DNA of 15,916 nt, taken from an uncultured Clostridia bacterium (GTDB lineage: Bacteria; Bacillota; Clostridia; UBA1381). Shown one piece after another: positions 12,638-15,916 of the stretch (its first letter is position 1; each line of letters opens with the position of its first letter). Where the stretch lies: the NCBI GenBank assembly GCA_934454215.1, contig CAKSGG010000075.1:1-15916 (forward strand), in the 5' to 3' direction. A program made the translations under genes and the position numbers. Below the pieces are notes generated by a model. The model saw only the letters and a list, made by a program, of their open reading frames with translations. It was not told the DNA's origin and ran no database searches.

Positions 12638-13396
12638 ATGACTGAAAGCATACTGGACAATCAGGAAGTTACGGCAGAAATACTGAACAACATAAGCATT
12701 GACTTAGGAGGTGATGATTTATCATTTACATCTGTGGAAAAATTCGGGGCGGACAAACTTAACAAAATTACGGGCGACCTTGTCGGCGCAGGAATATTAT
12801 CCGGAGGGAGCAATCACGGAGGCAATTGCGAGGTTTATACTGCAAACAACAAAATATACGTTAAAAGCGGTATAATGGTTTTTGCCGACGGCAGAAAGAA
12901 AACCATAGAAAGCGACACCGAGATAGGACCGCTCAGCGACTGCTGTATATATGCGCTGAACGATACATCAACGAACACAATAAGATTAATCGCAGATACG
13001 AATTTTCCTGCAAGCGGTGATTTTGTGAAGCTTGCGCACATAACCAATTCAATTGTATTTGATGAAAGAAAGACAGCTGTTTCGAAGTTTGACGCATTGG
13101 GTTCAAGAACACCGCTGGAAATCAAAAAAACTATTATAGCTACGCCGAACGAACCGTATGAAATAACCTTGACAAACGCTCCTGTCGGGGCTATATACGG
13201 TCAAATGATATGTGGACAAAGGTCCATGACATTTGTATATAATGCTTATTATAATAAGTTTGGTTTTCTTACTAATCATACGTATGACGGCATTAACGTG
13301 GGAACGCCATATGTTAGTTTTAATATCTTAAATAACGTTTTAAAAATTACCAGTAGTGTACCGGCAGAGTTTACTCTTGATATGATTGCCATTTAG
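12638..13396 (+). CDS. Baseplate or tail-tip protein of unknown fold
   Basis: The 252-aa protein starts at ATG 12638 behind GGAGG (12625-12629). Residues 1-150 (SILDNQEVTAEILNNISIDLGGDD, KITGDLVGAGILSGGSNHGG, KIYVKSGIMVFADGRKK) resemble the N-terminal part of baseplate proteins that attach side fibres, where an ILNN-type start and a GDLVxxG helix recur. Residues about 185-252 are beta-rich and encoded by visibly more AT-rich DNA (about 13195-13390), suggesting a swapped distal domain. Location between Tal and the fibre genes supports a tail-tip role, perhaps receptor contact. No enzyme motif is seen. Confidence 0.7.
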   Translation: MTESILDNQEVTAEILNNISIDLGGDDLSFTSVEKFGADKLNKITGDLVGAGILSGGSNHGGNCEVYTANNKIYVKSGIMVFADGRKKTIESDTEIGPLSDCCIYALNDTSTNTIRLIADTNFPASGDFVKLAHITNSIVFDERKTAVSKFDALGSRTPLEIKKTIIATPNEPYEITLTNAPVGAIYGQMICGQRSMTFVYNAYYNKFGFLTNHTYDGINVGTPYVSFNILNNVLKITSSVPAEFTLDMIAI

Positions 13397-13410
13397 CGAG
13401 GAGTGAAACT

Positions 13411-13737
13411 ATGATTACAATAACCAAAAACAGCGAAACAAATGCAGAAATAAGTTTTTCAATAGCGGAGGATTTCAAGCTCGAAATCACGATCGATGAT
13501 GAAACATTAACCGAAAACGATACTTTGCTTTTTGAAGTGGCGAAGAACGATACCGGTGCCAATATTATTGAGAAAAGAATATCGGCACTCAATAACAGTT
13601 TCAGCGTAATAATTTCCGATGCCGAAAAGAAAAGGCTGACTGTCGGGAATTATATCTATCGTATGACGGTTAAGCGGGCATCTTTGGAAAATATGACATA
13701 CATAAGCGGAAATTTGCGTGTGAATTGGGGGGCTTAA
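13411..13737 (+). CDS. Small beta-sandwich baseplate protein (BppU N-domain-like)
   Basis: The 108-aa protein starts behind GAGGAG (13398-13403), 7 nt from the ATG. It is all beta: alternating strands ITITKNSETNAEISFSI, TLLFEVAKNDTGAN, IEKRISALNNSFSVIIS, then the signature turn LTVGNYIYRMTVKRAS. The pattern of a strand with LLFEV followed by LxxGNYxYxMxV is that of the small domain found alone or at the N-terminus of phage baseplate upper proteins. It probably forms an adaptor between hub and fibre. The fibre at 13879 starts with a domain of similar style. Assignment is by pattern and place. Confidence 0.65.
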   Translation: MITITKNSETNAEISFSIAEDFKLEITIDDETLTENDTLLFEVAKNDTGANIIEKRISALNNSFSVIISDAEKKRLTVGNYIYRMTVKRASLENMTYISGNLRVNWGA

Positions 13738-13738
13738 T

Positions 13739-13879
13739 ATGGCAAGTCTTAATTTGAAAGCCGACAGAAAGAATGTCATAAATCTTGCTGATACCGGTCG
13801 CAATTGTGTAAAAATATATAATGGCACAATTACAATTAAAACACCGGAATTTAAAAAGCATAAAGGAGGTGATGAATAA
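13739..13879 (+). CDS. 46-aa protein between baseplate and fibre genes
   Basis: A 46-aa frame starts at ATG 13739, one base after the previous stop, and ends in TAATG shared with the fibre gene. The sequence is basic and beta-prone (MASLNLKADRKNVINLADTG, then NCVKIYNGTITIKTPEF). Its last codons contain the strong Shine-Dalgarno of the fibre gene (AAAGGAGGTGAT, 13862-13873), and it fills the space exactly, so it is probably translated and couples the two genes. A function is unknown; short peptides of this style sit before fibre genes in related prophages. Confidence 0.65.
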   Translation: MASLNLKADRKNVINLADTGRNCVKIYNGTITIKTPEFKKHKGGDE

Positions 13880-15828
13880 TGATATTTGAATTTACTATAA
13901 ACAACGATTACCTTAAAACGGCGGAAGTATCTGCCGGAAACAGCGGAAGCAAAAATGTATATACATGTCAGTTTGAAATTGACGGAGAATACCGTTCCTT
14001 TATATGGTTCTGCGTATTTCGCGGCGAGGAAAACACATATCTGCAAAAGCTTGTTGACGGTGAATGTCTGATACCGTATGAAATACTCAAAAGCAGCGGA
14101 AGCGTACAGATAGGCTGTTATGCGACTGATACGGACGGCAGCAAGCGCGTATCCACAAACTGGGTAAATCTATACATAAACGAAGGTGCGTACTGCGATG
14201 CGACAGCACCGGAAGTACCGACTGCCGATGTATGGGAAACGCTTGTATCAAAGACCGTGCCGGTTATCGGTGATAACGGCAATTGGTTTTTGTATGATTT
14301 GACAGCGGAAAAGTATGTTGACAGCGGAAAACCCAGCCGAGGAATACAAGGCGAGCAGGGTATACAGGGCGCGAAAGGTGACAAAGGCGACCGCGGCGAG
14401 CAGGGTATTCAAGGCGAAAAAGGAGAGCAGGGTATTCAAGGTATTCAGGGTATACAAGGCGACCGCGGTCCGCAAGGTGAAAAGGGCGACAAGGGCGACA
14501 AAGGCGATGTCGGCGAAAAAGGCGACAAGGGCGACAAGCCCATTCGCGGTGAGGATTACTGGACGGAAGAGGACATAGAGGCGATTTCGGCTGATTTGGA
14601 CGGCAAGATTGCCAACAAAGCTGACGCGGCGACTACTCTTGCCGGTTATGGTATAGATGACGCATACACCAAAGCTGAGGTTAGCGATGAAATTAAAAAC
14701 AAAGCTAACAAAATATATATTTCCGCCGGTAATCCTCCGAATATAGACACAAAAGGCATCTACAGAACCGGTGATTGCTGGTATTGCGTAACCACAGATA
14801 CATTTTATGCGTGTGCCTCCGTTAATTTTAATGAAATGTTGTCTGAATATTACCAGTCATGGATTGAGATAAAAGCAATTGTGGACAACCTCACAACCGA
14901 CACCGCAAAGAGACCGCTTTCGGCAAATCAAGGAAAGGTTTTAGACGAAAAGAAAGCCGACAAAACCGAGCTTGACAAACTTACCTCCGATTTGCAAACG
15001 CTCAAGCGCCTATCCGTTCCGCGTACAACTGCAAGCGGGTATCCGCTGTCTATTACAGACAGTCTTGCCGGGGAAAGGTTGACTCTTTGCAATGTGTGGG
15101 GGAATACGGACGGTGTCGGTGATTTATCAAGTGTTGACAATAAGTATCATGTGTCTGTTAAGCTTTGCGGAAAGAATGTGCTGACCCCGGGCTATGCCTC
15201 GGCAAGTGGTACAAGGAACGGTGTTGAAATATCAGTTGAAAACGGTGCTGTATCATTTGCAGGTACCGCAACTGCGGCTACATATTTCATCATGAAAAAG
15301 CAGGAAACATTCACCGTTCCGAAAGGAATATATACGCTGTCAGGCGGTACGTCCGATATGTGGCTGTATATCGAGGCATACAACGGTGGCACAAGACTGT
15401 GGCAGAAATATGACAAGGGTAGCGGCGTTACTTTCGACCTGACAAATGAAACGTATACAGGAATACGGCTGTTTACATTGGTATCAAGTGGCAAGACGGT
15501 TTCTATTACTTTGAAACCTCAAATTGAGCTTGGCAGTATTGGGACAGAATATGAACCGTATTCCGACAGCAGTGCGGAGGCTGTTCTTGATACGCCACTT
15601 ACACCCGGCGAACACATTGACATTATCAGAAAAAAACGTATAAACAACAGTGCTGAAACCGACATCACCGTCACGGGCACGCTAAAAACGGTTGACAGTG
15701 ATGTAAACAATATCATATGCAACACGGCGCAAGCACCAAGCAAAATCGATATTGAATATTATCAGGATATTAACAAGGTTTTAACTGAGCTTAAAAATGC
15801 CATATTGGCGCAAGGAGGTAATACATAA
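13879..15828 (+). CDS. Collagen-like tail fibre with baseplate-anchor and carbohydrate-binding-like domains
   Basis: The 649-aa fibre has a modular layout. Residues 1-110 form a beta anchor (FEFTINNDYLKTAEVSAGNSG, then FVWF-like strands IWFCVFRGEENTY), like BppU N-domains. Residues 155-220 are 22 uninterrupted Gly-X-Y triplets, a collagen-like shaft. Then comes the fibre motif ADAATTLAGYGIDDAYTKAEV (about 247-270), and AKRPLSANQGKVLDEKKADK (about 342-361), a common trimerisation stretch. Residues about 430-558 are a beta-sandwich ending in PQIELGSIGTEYEPY, the module often found in phage adhesins and likely to bind cell-surface glycan. The start overlaps the previous stop behind AAAGGAGGTGAT. 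It probably recognises the host. Confidence 0.9.
   Translation: MIFEFTINNDYLKTAEVSAGNSGSKNVYTCQFEIDGEYRSFIWFCVFRGEENTYLQKLVDGECLIPYEILKSSGSVQIGCYATDTDGSKRVSTNWVNLYINEGAYCDATAPEVPTADVWETLVSKTVPVIGDNGNWFLYDLTAEKYVDSGKPSRGIQGEQGIQGAKGDKGDRGEQGIQGEKGEQGIQGIQGIQGDRGPQGEKGDKGDKGDVGEKGDKGDKPIRGEDYWTEEDIEAISADLDGKIANKADAATTLAGYGIDDAYTKAEVSDEIKNKANKIYISAGNPPNIDTKGIYRTGDCWYCVTTDTFYACASVNFNEMLSEYYQSWIEIKAIVDNLTTDTAKRPLSANQGKVLDEKKADKTELDKLTSDLQTLKRLSVPRTTASGYPLSITDSLAGERLTLCNVWGNTDGVGDLSSVDNKYHVSVKLCGKNVLTPGYASASGTRNGVEISVENGAVSFAGTATAATYFIMKKQETFTVPKGIYTLSGGTSDMWLYIEAYNGGTRLWQKYDKGSGVTFDLTNETYTGIRLFTLVSSGKTVSITLKPQIELGSIGTEYEPYSDSSAEAVLDTPLTPGEHIDIIRKKRINNSAETDITVTGTLKTVDSDVNNIICNTAQAPSKIDIEYYQDINKVLTELKNAILAQGGNT
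14341..14538 (+). repeat. Collagen-like Gly-X-Y coding repeat (22 triplets)
   Basis: A 198-bp stretch of near-identical 9-bp words encodes 22 Gly-X-Y triplets. Frequent units are Gly-Ile-Gln, Gly-Glu-Gln, Gly-Asp-Lys and Gly-Glu-Lys, with a single Gly-Pro-Gln. Polar, charged triplets replace the proline of animal collagen, as is common in bacterial and phage collagens. The DNA repetition makes length change by slippage or recombination likely. Confidence 0.9.
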
Positions 15829-15916
15829 TGTTTATTTTAAGAGAGTTTTTAATGAAAGGTTTTCGTGACGCGGTCGGGAAAATGCCTGATTATCAGATTA
15901 TCATGAACGCGACGGG
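15828..15916 (+). CDS. Small tail-region protein, 5' part only
   Basis: An ATG at 15828 overlaps the fibre stop (TAATG), behind AAGGAGG in the end of the fibre gene (15812-15818). It reads 29 full codons to the window edge (MFILREFLMKGFRDAVGKMP, then DYQIIMNATG). The style, with an IIMNATGW-type motif, is that of short proteins directly downstream of tail fibres in Clostridia prophages. The rest lies outside the window; the function is unknown. Confidence 0.7.
   Translation, partial: MFILREFLMKGFRDAVGKMPDYQIIMNAT

Noticed and set aside
13507..14046. 179-codon minus-strand open frame across 13411-14046
   Set aside because: It covers three well-supported + strand genes with proper RBS and TAATG junctions; no RBS or recognisable protein features.
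14315..14578. 87-codon second frame in the collagen-like region
   Set aside because: A repeat-derived shadow: regular 9-bp words keep all frames open and give a low-complexity Lys/Ala/Arg product.

Overview
The window is a late structural (head-to-tail) gene block of a siphovirus or siphovirus-like prophage. The host is most likely a low-to-moderate GC Gram-positive of the class Clostridia. This is inferred from the strong AGGAGG-type ribosome binding sites, TAATG and ATGA gene overlaps, and the family mix (GP20-type scaffold, N4-gp56-type capsid, Gp15-type tail protein, TP901-type tape measure, Gly-X-Y tail fibre). All convincing protein genes are on the + strand. No integrase, tRNA, rRNA, IS element or CRISPR array is visible.

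Layout. 1-93 is the 3' end of an upstream gene, followed by an intrinsic terminator. 237-1885 holds scaffold and major capsid protein. 1912-3834 holds four small connector, closure, terminator and neck-type genes. 3850-4374 is the tail tube protein, and 4479-5431 two tail-assembly (chaperone-type) genes. 8008-15828 carries tape measure, distal tail protein, Tal-type protein, three small baseplate or adaptor proteins and a collagen-like tail fibre. The window ends inside a further small gene.

The tail operon is interrupted between the Gp15-type gene and the tape measure by a cassette of about 2.5 kb (5432-8007) that has nothing to do with tail building. It contains a hicA-hicB toxin-antitoxin pair, a micro-operon of two tiny one-helix membrane peptides plus a ribbon-helix-helix-type protein, an unknown 102-aa gene and a BRO-N/KilAC antirepressor. 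It carries three perfect TTGACA-N17-TATAAT promoters and two intrinsic terminators on the + strand.

The most striking element is on the minus strand. A perfect sigma-70 promoter at 6819-6791 is followed by a short two-hairpin transcript (about 6784-6713) that ends in an 11-bp terminator stem and seven U. This is a candidate small RNA of about 72 nt between the RHH-type gene and the antirepressor unit. RHH protein, small opposing RNA and antirepressor inside a late operon recall the immI region of phage P22 (arc, mnt, sar RNA, ant), though the protein families and arrangement differ.

Two unusually long gaps in the otherwise tightly packed head-tail genes (2757-2899 and 4375-4478) each hold an open frame reachable by a one-base shift at a homopolymer (A5 and G5). 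These could be programmed frameshifts, recent indels or sequencing errors.
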